64,000 nt of DNA from contig CBFHXB010000003.1 in the NCBI GenBank assembly GCA_965659685.1, positions 45,824 through 109,823 on the forward strand. Direction: 5' to 3'. Shown piece by piece: positions 17,607 to 25,465 of the stretch (its first letter is position 1; every line of letters begins with the position of its first letter). Under the pieces are notes generated by a model. It searched no databases. It had not been told where the DNA came from and saw only the letters and a list, made by a program, of their open reading frames with translations. The position numbers were made by a program, and so were the translations under genes. This DNA is from MGIIa-L3 sp11892u (GTDB lineage Archaea; Thermoplasmatota; Poseidoniia; Poseidoniales; Poseidoniaceae).

Positions 17607-18419
17607 ATGCCTGCCAAGCCCTACTCCCCTTCGCACATTGCGGCGGTCGCCGGCGGGTTCACCGAACTTCGCCTTTCAGGCGCGGTCAAGACCATGCTCG
17701 TTGAGGCCCTGTGCGAGGAACTCGACCGGCTTGTGCCTCAGATGGAAGCCGCGACGTTGGCCGTTGACGAGGAGCGCAAGACCTTGGACGATGCCGCACG
17801 AACGCGGCTCAACTACAACCGAACCCGCGAGCTGATGATCGACCGCCTCGACGCCTTGGAATCGGTCGGTTCAGCGGCGGTTCAAGGCGCCATCGAGCAC
17901 CTTGAGACCTACCTCGGTACCGTGTTGCAACACGCCGGCCAAGCGGCGGAAAACGACCGTGTGGCCACCATCAAAGATCGTCATCTGACCCAAGCCCTCG
18001 AGCGCCTCGGGCCAAGCGAAGCCGAGGAGGACGCACCGCAACCCATCGTGGGTGCAGAAGCCGTCATCGAAGCAGAACCTCTGGTCGTCGGTTCCGGTGG
18101 AGGTCTCCTGACCGAGGGCGCGTTGGTGTCCATCGCCAAGAGCCATGCGGGCATGCCGGTCACCTTGGAGGCGGCCCGAGAACTCCTCGATTTGTACTAC
18201 ATGTACGTCGATCAAGTGGAAGCGGAAATCATGGACGAGGCTCGGTTTGGCCGAGACCCGTCGCATCTTCTCGAGCACATCAACCGCATGCGGACGCTGA
18301 TGGGGTTGGGCTGGATGCGACGCATGCTCCGAGCGGCAGCCGACGATGCACGCGAGCGAGGCTACCGCCGCATCGACATCGAACAGATCGTCAACATCGA
18401 TCCGTTTGCCGAGGGGTGA
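17607..18419 (+). CDS. tandem histone-fold-like protein
   Basis: 270 residues, nearly all helix. Three segments align by eye to archaeal histones. (1) Residues 7-67: SPSHIAAVAGGF, turn, SGAVKTMLVEALCEELDR long helix, ERKTLDDAAR. (2) Residues 76-135: GSAAVQGAIEHLETYLGTVL long helix, then ATIKDRHLTQALERL, compared with the HMfB loop RKTIKAEDIELAV. (3) Residues 169-268: EGALVSIAKSHAGM, PVTLEAARELLDLYYMYVD, then a C-terminal ERGYRRIDIEQIVNI. Histone folds wrap or bridge DNA in dimers. Here several are covalently joined by an acidic linker (136-168). DNA binding is inferred. The gene lies in an operon with the thioredoxin-like gene four bases downstream. Confidence 0.6.
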   Translation: MPAKPYSPSHIAAVAGGFTELRLSGAVKTMLVEALCEELDRLVPQMEAATLAVDEERKTLDDAARTRLNYNRTRELMIDRLDALESVGSAAVQGAIEHLETYLGTVLQHAGQAAENDRVATIKDRHLTQALERLGPSEAEEDAPQPIVGAEAVIEAEPLVVGSGGGLLTEGALVSIAKSHAGMPVTLEAARELLDLYYMYVDQVEAEIMDEARFGRDPSHLLEHINRMRTLMGLGWMRRMLRAAADDARERGYRRIDIEQIVNIDPFAEG

Positions 18420-18423
18420 AAGC

Positions 18424-18741
18424 GTGCTCGTGCCCGATGTGGGCGACCTCGAGGAGGCCCTTGCTGCCCCACGTCTCTTGCTGTTGATCGGCAAAAGCGG
18501 TTGCATTCAATGCACCGATTTGGCGGTGGCGGCAACGGCGTGGTCCAACGAAGCGCGCCGGTGCGTGCTGGTCCACCTCGACGACGATGCAGGGCGCCAA
18601 TTGACCGTCACGCACCCCTTCCTCGCTCATCTTGACGTGCTTCCGGCCGTGGTTCCAATGCTCGATGGAGCGCCGCTCGAGGTGCTTCATGGGCATGGGG
18701 TGGACGTGCTTGTTCGCGCTTGGTCACGGATGGAGGCATGA
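18424..18741 (+). CDS. thioredoxin-like protein
   Basis: 105 residues from GTG 18424, four bases after the histone-like gene. LLLLIGKSGCIQC supplies the first strand and a CxxC redox pair (C25, C28), followed by helix, a VLVHLDDDAG strand, and VLPAVVPMLDGAP with the cis-Pro position of the thioredoxin fold. The active site CIQC is not the thioredoxin CGPC, so it is a diverged disulfide oxidoreductase or electron carrier in the cytoplasm (no signal peptide). Its partner is unknown. The next gene starts one base after the stop. Confidence 0.65.
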   Translation: MLVPDVGDLEEALAAPRLLLLIGKSGCIQCTDLAVAATAWSNEARRCVLVHLDDDAGRQLTVTHPFLAHLDVLPAVVPMLDGAPLEVLHGHGVDVLVRAWSRMEA

Positions 18742-18742
18742 G

Positions 18743-19594
18743 ATGCTGACCGCCGTGCTGTTGTCCGCGGTCCTTTCAGCCGTCGTCGCCATCGCCGTTA
18801 CGCTGGTCATCGAGCGCTGGGGCGGCCGCATTGGAGGTGTGGTGGGCACCATCCCGACGACCATCGTTCCTGCAGGCATTGGACTTGCCCTCGCCTCCGA
18901 TGCCGATGCTTTGCCGGCTAGCCTTGCCGTGGTGCCCTATGGGATGTTGATCAACGGGTGCTTCCTGCTCGTCTACGTGCTCCTTCCACCACGCTTGTCG
19001 CACCAAGGCGGTGGAGCGCTCGCGCTCACCACCGTCTCGGCCCTGGTGGTCTGGGGCGCTTTTGGCGCCTTAGTGATGCTTTCGCTCGATTCGATTCTCG
19101 GCCGAATTGAACCCATGCCTGTCGCGCTGATCGGTACGGTGGCCCTCGGTGCGATGGGGGTCATGATTGCCCGTGGCCCTCGACCCGCACCCACCGGTCA
19201 TCGGAGCCCGGGACGGATGGAAATCATGGCCCGCGGGGGTGCGGCAGCCTTGGCCATCGGCCTGGCCGTGTACCTCTCAAGCCTCGGCATGCCCTTGTTG
19301 GCAGGATTGTCTTCCGTCTTCCCTGCCATTTTCATGACCACCATGGTGGGATTGTGGCTGTCCCAAGGTCCGGACGTTCCCCTCGGTGCAGCGGGTCCGA
19401 TGCTCCTGGGTTCGACCAGCGTGGCGGTGTATGCCTGCCTCGCCATGTGGTCCCTGCCGACCCTTGGCGTGTGGTGGGGGTCGGCCGTCGCGTGGACCCT
19501 TTCCGTGGCGGTGTGGACTTTGCCGTGCTCGTGGTGGGTCATGCGGTCGGATTCAACGCCCGTTCCCACAGAGCAGGCTCCGGCACACCGGTGA
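18743..19594 (+). CDS. multi-pass membrane protein with internal duplication
   Basis: 283 residues, about nine predicted helices. Two halves share a pattern: near residues 30-45 RIGGVVGTIPTTIVPAGIG, and near residues 185-200 LAGLSSVFPAIFMTTMVG, each a Gly-rich start followed by a Pro/Thr kink in a helix. This suggests a duplicated transporter-like fold. No family with a named substrate is recognised. Last gene of the 16.0-19.6 kb run; its 3' end overlaps the convergent MIP18-like gene by 56 bases. Confidence 0.65.
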   Translation: MLTAVLLSAVLSAVVAIAVTLVIERWGGRIGGVVGTIPTTIVPAGIGLALASDADALPASLAVVPYGMLINGCFLLVYVLLPPRLSHQGGGALALTTVSALVVWGAFGALVMLSLDSILGRIEPMPVALIGTVALGAMGVMIARGPRPAPTGHRSPGRMEIMARGGAAALAIGLAVYLSSLGMPLLAGLSSVFPAIFMTTMVGLWLSQGPDVPLGAAGPMLLGSTSVAVYACLAMWSLPTLGVWWGSAVAWTLSVAVWTLPCSWWVMRSDSTPVPTEQAPAHR

Positions 19595-19835
19595 CCCGGA
19601 GTTCGACCGATTGGACGCCGCGGATGGACAACAACGCGTCGCGGAGGGCCTCAAGGTCGTAGAGGCAACATGGGCAATGCGGGCGTGATGGACGCACGGT
19701 CAGTCGGCACTGCCCCTCTTCTCCTAGGTCGATTTGTTCGACGCGTTCAACGAAGGGGGCCCCACCGTGCGGGTCCTGCCACGCGCGCAAGCGCTTGGCC
19801 AAACGCTGCTGGAGCGCCCGTTGCCGGGCGCTCAT
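19539..19835 (-). CDS. MIP18/DUF59-like Fe-S assembly protein (putative)
   Basis: 98 residues. The central part LTVRPSRPHCPCCLYDLEAL, then RDALLSIRGVQSVEL and LWERALN, fits the MIP18/PaaD fold: a strand ending in a Cys-containing turn, a helix, GV-x-SVE strand and the Trp near the end. Such proteins help load Fe-S clusters onto targets. The identification is by pattern only. It is coupled to xseB by an ATGA overlap, and a ferredoxin lies in the same run. Confidence 0.5.
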   Translation of the reverse strand: MSARQRALQQRLAKRLRAWQDPHGGAPFVERVEQIDLGEEGQCRLTVRPSRPHCPCCLYDLEALRDALLSIRGVQSVELRVTGVPEPALWERALNPTA

Positions 19836-20062
19836 GCCTCAGGCTCCTCAAGCTCTGCTTCCGCATCGTTCAAGCGAAGGCGTTTCAGTTGCCCCTCGGC
19901 TTCATCGAGGTGGGATTGGCACGTCTTCAGCAAGGCGGTCCCCTCCTCAAACATCCGGACCGTGGCCTCGAGATCGGTGCCGCCGCGTTCAAGTTCCGCA
20001 ACAATGGTTTCCAAGCGCTGCAAGGCTTCACTGTAACTCTGGGTTTCGCTCATGTCGTTCAC
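19832..20062 (-). CDS. xseB: exodeoxyribonuclease VII small subunit
   Basis: 76 residues of two antiparallel helices. SYSEALQRLETIVAELERGG followed by LEATVRMFEEGTALLKTCQ is the XseB signature (LExIVxxLExGxLxLExxxxxFExGxxLxxxC). It packs around the XseA coiled coil to form ExoVII, which degrades single-stranded DNA from both ends. Start GTG 20062 overlaps the xseA stop (GTGA); ATG 20053 is the alternative. Confidence 0.9.
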   Translation of the reverse strand: MNDMSETQSYSEALQRLETIVAELERGGTDLEATVRMFEEGTALLKTCQSHLDEAEGQLKRLRLNDAEAELEEPEA

Positions 20063-21396
20063 GTCCTGTGCACGTCCTCAACGGCGGTCTTCACCGTACC
20101 GTCAACGAGGTGGACCAAGAGACCATCGCCCACGGCGAGGTCCTTCACCGACCCGACGACACCGCCACCGGGTTGCTGGAGCATGCCGTATCCTCGCTCA
20201 AGCACGTTTCGAGGGTCGGTGGTGCGGAGCGCCGCTTCAAGGCCCGCCAATTTCGCACGCTCGGAACCGACGTGACGTGCTGCGGCACGCTGCAGCGCAT
20301 GCCCGTGTTCCGAAAGGCGTCGGGCAGCCACGTTGAGGCGAGCATCGACCGTGGCATCGAGACGCGAACGAAGGTCGGAAACCTCGCCTCGTGCGCGGGC
20401 CAAGCCCGCCACAGGAGCCCCGGCCAAACGGTGTCGAAGGAGGCGGTGATGTTGGCGTACCTCGCCCAAACGTCGGGCTGCGGCCGCTTCGAGACGGAGC
20501 ACAAGGTCGTCGTGGTGCTGCTCAAGGTCGAGGCGAACAGGCACCACGCGTTCTGCGGCGTCCGAGGGCGTTGATGCACGCACGTCGGCCACAAGATCGC
20601 TGACCAACACGTCGGATTCATGCCCAACCGCAGAGACAACGGGCACGGGCATGCTGACGATGGACCGGGCCACCCGTTCCAGGTTGAAGGCCCAGAGGTC
20701 TTCTGTTGAACCACCGCCGCGCCCAACGATGATCACGTCCACGGGGGACACGCCATGGGCCAAGGCTCGAGCGGGGTCGGCCAGCCCGGCTGCGACCCGG
20801 AGTCCGCGAGCGATCTCTTCGGCAGCTTTGTCGCCCTGCACCAACACACCGATCACGGTCCGTCTCAGGCCTGGCCATCGATCCTCGGTCAGGCGCAACA
20901 CGTCGGCTTCTGCTGCAGAACCCGCTCCGATGACGATGGCGACGTGCCGAGGGATGGCCGGAAGTGCCTTTCGTGGCCGATCGAGGACGCCCTCGGCCTT
21001 CAGCGCGGCCACCAATTTCCTTCGTTCGGCTTCAAGTTCGCCGATGTTGTCAACGGCATGGATGGAGGTCACTTGGAGTTGGAGCTGGCCACGCGCGGGG
21101 TAGAGGTCCACGCTACCGATGATCACGACCTCAGCGCCTTCTTCAAAGTCCGTCGTTGGGGCCCGACTCGACCACATCACGGCGTCCATGGAAGCGTCGT
21201 CGTCACGAAGCGTGAGGTAGACATGGCCAGATCTGGCCCTGCTCCACCGGGCGATTTCCCCTCGGAGCATCTGGTGCTGCAAAGTCGGCTCTTCGTTGAG
21301 AAGGCGCCGCAAACCGAGGACAAAGCGGCCCACGGGAAGGGCGCTTCCGAGCACCTCGGGCGTGAGCATGTTGGCACAGGTTCGTCGGGCGTTCAT
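20059..21396 (-). CDS. xseA: exodeoxyribonuclease VII large subunit
   Basis: 445 residues from ATG 21396. N-terminal OB fold (RGEIARWSRARSGHVYLTLR, about 45-64), catalytic ExoVII domain with IGAGSAAEADVLRLTEDRWP, IIVGRGGGSTEDLWAFNLE (the conserved G-R-G-G-G-S-x-E-D-L-W motif) and SAVGHESDVLVSDLVADVRA, then the long coiled coil and a short C-terminal beta segment (VLERGYGMLQQPGG). Catalytic Mg-dependent nuclease, bacterial family, usual length. Its presence in an archaeal ribosomal-gene neighbourhood points to old lateral transfer. The ATG overlaps the stop of the small membrane protein (TGATG). Confidence 0.95.
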   Translation of the reverse strand: MNARRTCANMLTPEVLGSALPVGRFVLGLRRLLNEEPTLQHQMLRGEIARWSRARSGHVYLTLRDDDASMDAVMWSSRAPTTDFEEGAEVVIIGSVDLYPARGQLQLQVTSIHAVDNIGELEAERRKLVAALKAEGVLDRPRKALPAIPRHVAIVIGAGSAAEADVLRLTEDRWPGLRRTVIGVLVQGDKAAEEIARGLRVAAGLADPARALAHGVSPVDVIIVGRGGGSTEDLWAFNLERVARSIVSMPVPVVSAVGHESDVLVSDLVADVRASTPSDAAERVVPVRLDLEQHHDDLVLRLEAAAARRLGEVRQHHRLLRHRLAGAPVAGLARARGEVSDLRSRLDATVDARLNVAARRLSEHGHALQRAAARHVGSERAKLAGLEAALRTTDPRNVLERGYGMLQQPGGGVVGSVKDLAVGDGLLVHLVDGTVKTAVEDVHRT

Positions 21397-21569
21397 CAAC
21401 GCATGGGGTCATCGCCCTTCTCGTTCGGACGATGCTCTGCCGTACGCAGGTGGCGTGCCTCGACTTCCTCCAACTTGAGGCGGACCTTCCTCCGAAGGGC
21501 CCAGACGATCAGGGCGACGATGAGCACGTTCACGACGAGGAGAAGGGTTTCTTCGATGCCCCACGCCAT
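21396..21569 (-). CDS. 57-residue single-pass membrane protein
   Basis: Reading from ATG 21569 gives MAWGIEETLLLVVNVLIVAL, completing a helix through IVW, then RRKVRLKLEEVEARH and a charged tail ending DDPMR. GAGGTGA lies upstream. One membrane helix and a basic amphipathic helix are all that can be seen. It sits between ferredoxin and xseA, overlapping the xseA start, so it is probably translated with it. It could anchor or regulate a partner; no family recognised. Confidence 0.65.
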   Translation of the reverse strand: MAWGIEETLLLVVNVLIVALIVWALRRKVRLKLEEVEARHLRTAEHRPNEKGDDPMR

Positions 21570-21578
21570 CACATCACC

Positions 21579-21869
21579 TCAGATGGGGGGGCGGATCTCT
21601 ATGTCCACGTCTCCGGTTGGCCGCAAGATGCACCCGAGCCTGGCGCCTTCGTCCACGAGGAAGTCGTCCAAGCCGGGAGGGAGGGTTTCGGGCACGTCCA
21701 CCCTGCCGTTCAGCAAGGTCACCATGCACGATCCACACGTCCCCGAGGTGCAGTTTGTCGGAAGGGACAATCCCGCCTCAAGGGCGTGCTCGACCAAGGT
21801 CTGTTCCTCTTTGGTTGGCGTTTGGCCAAGCAATGTCGCTCCGCGGAAAAAGCGGACCAAGTGACCCAT
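21579..21869 (-). CDS. 2Fe-2S ferredoxin
   Basis: 96 residues, plant/adrenodoxin-type. Cluster ligands: CTSGTCGSC gives three Cys (C-x4-C-x2-C), and LGCILRPTGD supplies the fourth. The GTCGSC loop and the LVDEGARLGC helix match soluble ferredoxins of this family. Electron donor or acceptor is unknown. It lies ten bases upstream of the small membrane gene's start on the same strand, in the run leading to xseA and the MIP18-like gene. Confidence 0.88.
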   Translation of the reverse strand: MGHLVRFFRGATLLGQTPTKEEQTLVEHALEAGLSLPTNCTSGTCGSCMVTLLNGRVDVPETLPPGLDDFLVDEGARLGCILRPTGDVDIEIRPPI

Positions 21870-21878
21870 GTGGGCACC

Positions 21879-22967
21879 TCAGCGGTCCTTGAACCGCGTC
21901 CAGCGGCCGGTTTGCTTGTTGAAGTACAAGCCTGCCTTCTTCATCCACTTGTTGAATTTCGTTGCACCGGCGCCGGTACGGAGGATGAAGTCCTCACGGT
22001 CCTCTTGCGCCTGGATGTAGCCCTTGGCCGCGATGGTCTGGTCGATCCAATCGTTGATGTCCATCAGGCCACCGACCAGCGTGCTTGATTCGACCTGTGC
22101 GGTCATGGCGTCGGCAGAAGCGTTCGTGGATTCAAGGTCGGCTTCGATGAGTCGGTTGACGCTCTCCAGGTCCATTCGAGCAGGCTTGGGAGGAACCGGG
22201 TTTCGAGGTCGGCTGTTCTCCTCCACGGTGATGCGGCCCGCACCGTCGAGGCGTGCCATCACGTTGATGATCAGTTCCGGTTGGAAACTCGTTTCGCAAT
22301 CCCAGCACATGAGGGCGTATTCCTCTGGGCGGTCCTCGTCGCGGGATTGACGGGGATCCATCTCTTCCCCGCATTCGGGGCAAGCATGCATCACGAGGGT
22401 GGGCACGTGCTTCCGTCGGTAATCGACGATGTCCTGAGGCGTGCCGTCGAGTTCCAGCAATTCGTGATCACGGGCGGCTTCAAGACCGCGCGTTTCCAAT
22501 TGGTCGCGGATTTTGACTTTGAGATCGTCCTTGGTTTCGTCCTCGAGGTTGTCTTCGAGTTTGACGATCAGCTCGACGGTTTTGCCCAAACGGTTCATCA
22601 CGAGTTTTTGGGAACGGAAGGATTCCACTTTGGCAATTTTGAGCCGTTCCTTTTGTTCGGCCAGTTCGGCCAGCACGTCACGACGCTCACGTTGGAAGCG
22701 AATCTCCTCGATCTTGCTTTCCTGCTTGCGTTCCGGCGCGAGGACCTTCGACAAGAAGCGCTCCTTGCCGTGAGATTGGGGTCCTGCTTTGATGATCTCC
22801 AGCACACCGTCCGCGATGTCCGGTTTCAGCCCGTAGTTTTCGACCAGCATCGTCTGGTCGATTTTCTTCAGATCACCAATTTTCAGGCCGGCATCGGCCA
22901 ACTGCATGGATGTGGTCTCGTCGATGCCGCGGCGGAGCAGGGCAAGATAGGTGTCCTTCTTTGCCAT
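21879..22967 (-). CDS. HhH, coiled-coil and zinc-ribbon protein, function unknown
   Basis: 362 residues from ATG 22967 (upstream in-frame extension rejected: it overlaps ksgA). Residues 1-62 form helix-hairpin-helix-like pairs (SMQLADAGLKIGDLKKID; LKPDIADGVLEIIKAG). Residues 78-165 are a charged coiled coil. CPECG (196-200) and CWDC (221-224) make a zinc ribbon. The C-terminal 60 residues are basic (KFNKWMKKAGLYFNKQTGRW). The layout suggests nucleic-acid or ribosome binding, and the gene sits in the L21e-rpoF-DUF655-ksgA neighbourhood, 70 bases after ksgA. No named family recognised. Confidence 0.65.
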   Translation of the reverse strand: MAKKDTYLALLRRGIDETTSMQLADAGLKIGDLKKIDQTMLVENYGLKPDIADGVLEIIKAGPQSHGKERFLSKVLAPERKQESKIEEIRFQRERRDVLAELAEQKERLKIAKVESFRSQKLVMNRLGKTVELIVKLEDNLEDETKDDLKVKIRDQLETRGLEAARDHELLELDGTPQDIVDYRRKHVPTLVMHACPECGEEMDPRQSRDEDRPEEYALMCWDCETSFQPELIINVMARLDGAGRITVEENSRPRNPVPPKPARMDLESVNRLIEADLESTNASADAMTAQVESSTLVGGLMDINDWIDQTIAAKGYIQAQEDREDFILRTGAGATKFNKWMKKAGLYFNKQTGRWTRFKDR

Positions 22968-23037
22968 TCCAACCACTCCGCGCAGGCGATGCGTGAAGGC
23001 TCTCCCATGAAAAGGTGCCTTCTCAGATGCCTCTTTG

Positions 23038-23913
23038 TCATGAGGGGTCTTGAACCTCAGCCGCGGCCAGACGGCGGCAAAAATCACGCCATTCGGACAC
23101 CGTCAGGTCCTCTGGTCGAAGGTCGAGCACCGGATCGTCGTCCATCGACGCCAAGGCCGCCTTCCATCGGGCGGCGTGCCATCCCGGCAGGCGGGACAAC
23201 CGCCGGGGTGGTCGTCGGAGCGAGGTTCTCAATTTCCGACGACGGTGGTGGAAGGCCGCGTGGACCGTTTGACGGATGAGACGATGATCCACTTCGCTTG
23301 GGTGCTCGATGGGTCGGAGCACACAGACCCGTGACATCACCGCCGGCGGGGGTCGGAAGGAGCCAGGTGGAACGCGCCGTTCCATGCTGCTGGACCAACC
23401 AAGCGCGGTGCACACGCCAAGGCTTCCGCGGTCGGCCGGTGTGGCGATGGTCAACCGTTCCGCAAATTCTTCCTGGACGAGAACGACCACCACGTCTGGT
23501 GCGCCGTGACGCTGGCGGTGCTGCTCCAGTGCGCCAATGAGCGGCGAAGAAATCTGGTAAGGGATGTTTGACACCACCGCATCGATGCGTTCTGGCCACG
23601 CGACGGTCAAGGCGTCGCCTTCGTCAAGCGTCAGCGAGCCGTTGCTGAGTTCGGGAGTGAAGTTGGCCTGAAGATGCTCCACCGCAACGGGGTCGATTTC
23701 GATGGCATGCACCACGGCACCTGCGCGAAGGAGGTGTTCGGTCAGCGTGCCGGGTCCGGGCCCAATCTCCAACACGGTGCGACCGCTCAAGTCGCCGGCC
23801 AATTCGACGATGGCCTCGAGGTGGACCTCTTCGACGAGAAAATGCTGGCCCAAGTTTCGGTCGTTTGGCTGCAAGGCCTGCAATCGAGCGACTAGATCGG
23901 CCGCACGTCTCAT
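23038..23913 (-). CDS. ksgA: 16S rRNA dimethyladenosine transferase
   Basis: SAM-dependent enzyme that dimethylates two adjacent adenines in the small-subunit rRNA 3' hairpin. 291 residues: LGQHFLVEEVHLEAIVELA near the start, SAM-binding EIGPGPGTLTEHLL, acidic loop HAIEIDPVAVEHL, catalytic SNIPYQISSPLIG (NIPY motif), and a basic C-terminal domain (HHRRRKLRTSLRRPPRRL). Start ATG 23913 overlaps the DUF655 stop by four bases. Neighbour order RpoF, DUF655, KsgA is conserved in many Euryarchaeota. Confidence 0.96.
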   Translation of the reverse strand: MRRAADLVARLQALQPNDRNLGQHFLVEEVHLEAIVELAGDLSGRTVLEIGPGPGTLTEHLLRAGAVVHAIEIDPVAVEHLQANFTPELSNGSLTLDEGDALTVAWPERIDAVVSNIPYQISSPLIGALEQHRQRHGAPDVVVVLVQEEFAERLTIATPADRGSLGVCTALGWSSSMERRVPPGSFRPPPAVMSRVCVLRPIEHPSEVDHRLIRQTVHAAFHHRRRKLRTSLRRPPRRLSRLPGWHAARWKAALASMDDDPVLDLRPEDLTVSEWRDFCRRLAAAEVQDPS

Positions 23914-24683
23914 GCCTTCACCGGCAAGAGCAACTCCACGAGCCGTGGTTGGAGGTTCCGGTCGAGGAGTTCCTCAGCAAAGCGATGGGCGAGAGCAGCG
24001 GCACCGTCGATGCCGCAGGTTTCGTTGAGCACTTCGAAGGTCGCGAATCCACCTTGTGCGCGGCGGGCCTCGGCCATTTCTTCGGCCTTCTTTGGGCCGA
24101 CGCCGTTGAGCAACTGGAAGGCGTGCGTCTTCAGGTTGATGGGTCCTGCGACGTCGTAGAATCCCTTCAGGAAATGTCCGGCCTGAGCCGTGATAAACTC
24201 GCTCAGGGCCAGGGGAAGTTGTTCGCGCGCGGCAGGCGAGAGGCGTTCCAACTTGGCCACGCCGAGAAGGCGCTCAACGACGGTTCGCTTGCTGCGGTCC
24301 TCGCCGATGTAGACGCGCTCACCGACGGCTTGGAATTCTGCGCCTTCGACCGTCGACACGCGACCCAAGGTACCGTCGTGTTCGGTCACGATCACAAGCA
24401 CGGCGTCGCCGAGGTCATGTTCGACCACGCGCGCCCACGTCGAAGCGCGAAGCGGGTGATCCTTGGGCAGACCTTGCGGCGCTCGGCTCCGTTGCTGCCG
24501 CCCACGACCGCCCCCGTCCTTTCGGGGTTGACGTTGAGGGCGGGGAGTGCGCTGCCGCGGCTCAGGCTTGGCAGCAGGCTGGGGTCGGCCGTACGCCGGT
24601 GCCTTCCAAGAGGTGGGCGAAGTGGTTTCCTTTTCACGTCGGTTCGGGATGTTGACCCGACGGTCTCGGCCGGGAGATGACAT
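23910..24683 (-). CDS. DUF655 RNA-binding-like protein
   Basis: 257 residues. The first 75 residues are basic and disordered (RRVNIPNRREKE, then PRPQRQPRKDGGG). The rest matches DUF655: an OB-like strand set (LVIVTEHDGTLGRVSTVEGA), ERVYIGEDRSKRTVVERLLG, FLKGFYDVAGPINLKTHAF, and a helix-hairpin-helix LLNGVGPKKAEEMAEARRAQ. DUF655 is an archaeal family with predicted RNA binding and is a standard neighbour of rpoF and ksgA. The long basic N-terminus is more extended than in typical members. Stop overlaps the ksgA start. Confidence 0.88.
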   Translation of the reverse strand: MSSPGRDRRVNIPNRREKETTSPTSWKAPAYGRPQPAAKPEPRQRTPRPQRQPRKDGGGRGRQQRSRAPQGLPKDHPLRASTWARVVEHDLGDAVLVIVTEHDGTLGRVSTVEGAEFQAVGERVYIGEDRSKRTVVERLLGVAKLERLSPAAREQLPLALSEFITAQAGHFLKGFYDVAGPINLKTHAFQLLNGVGPKKAEEMAEARRAQGGFATFEVLNETCGIDGAAALAHRFAEELLDRNLQPRLVELLLPVKA

Positions 24684-24704
24684 GGGTTCACCTCAACGGC
24701 GGAC

Positions 24705-25067
24705 TCACTCAAACCCGACGTGCTGGGCCACCAGTTCCAGGACTTGCTGCACGTCGCCGTCGGAGACGGAAATGCGGCGGCTGGCGGTGACGGCGCGAAC
24801 GGCGTCTTCGGTGCTTGGGAGGAGTTCGGCAATCTTGGCCGCGAGGTCATCGTGGCCTTGGAACACGTCGATTTCGAGCACGGCGGCCAAGAGGTCTTGG
24901 TACACCTTGGGGTTGGTCTTGTACCCCATGCGCTGCTCGCTGGCGGCCCACTCTGCGTGCTGGAGCGCGGCGGTCTGCTCGTAGGTGAGTTGCTTGCGGC
25001 GGCCTTCTGCATCGAGCAGCAGGTCGCGCACGGTGGCAAAGTCGGCGTAGGTTTCCTCGTCGCTCAT
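24705..25067 (-). CDS. rpoF: DNA-directed RNA polymerase subunit F (Rpb4)
   Basis: 120 residues. The stalk subunit Rpb4, partner of RpoE (Rpb7). Family landmarks: LTYEQTAALQHAEWAA in the N-terminal helical part, then LAAKIAELLPSTEDAVRAVT and the C-terminal LELVAQH helix. Lies 9 bases after L21e and 21 bases before DUF655, in the conserved euryarchaeal order. Confidence 0.92.
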   Translation of the reverse strand: MSDEETYADFATVRDLLLDAEGRRKQLTYEQTAALQHAEWAASEQRMGYKTNPKVYQDLLAAVLEIDVFQGHDDLAAKIAELLPSTEDAVRAVTASRRISVSDGDVQQVLELVAQHVGFE

Positions 25068-25076
25068 GGGTTCACC

Positions 25077-25367
25077 TCATTCAAGGGGGCGCAGGTGCTC
25101 GGGGCGAGCAATGACGGTCTTCTGCATGTTGCCGTCCTTGACCGCGACGATCCATGCAGCACCTTGACGGCGCTGGATGAAGCCGGTTCGGCCTTGGAAT
25201 CGGCGGTGGGGCATGCCACGCTGTTCTCCACCGTCGAGAACGATGGCCACACGGTCGCCTTCGGCGTATTCGTGCATGGTGCGGGAGATGTTGATGCGAG
25301 ATCGCTCACTTCGACGGCGGCGAAGGATGCTGCGGGTACCGACACGGAGGCCATGTGAGCGCTTCAT
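25077..25367 (-). CDS. rpl21e: 50S ribosomal protein L21e
   Basis: 96 residues from ATG 25367 (MKRSHGLRVGTRSILRRRRS). The tail RINISRTMHEYAEGDRVAI, then MPHRRFQGRTGFI and VAVKDGNMQKTVIARPEHL, is eL21 of archaea and eukaryotes; it binds 23S/5S rRNA. Upstream in-frame codons are rejected as non-homologous. A TATA-like box at 25436-25443 gives it a promoter of its own beyond pus10. Confidence 0.96.
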   Translation of the reverse strand: MKRSHGLRVGTRSILRRRRSERSRINISRTMHEYAEGDRVAIVLDGGEQRGMPHRRFQGRTGFIQRRQGAAWIVAVKDGNMQKTVIARPEHLRPLE

Positions 25368-25435
25368 GATCTTCAATTCCTGCCCGTGGTGAAGAGCGTC
25401 ATCGCCTTCTGGGCATCTCGCCGACCATCGTGGGT

Positions 25436-25443
25436 CATTTAAG
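25436..25443 (-). promoter_or_regulatory. TATA-like box for the L21e operon
   Basis: Reverse-strand CTTAAATG lies 69-76 bases ahead of the L21e start, implying a leader of about 45 bases. It falls in the 98-base gap between pus10 and L21e. Confidence 0.4.
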
Positions 25444-25465
25444 CGCAGCGGAGGGTGGAACGCCC

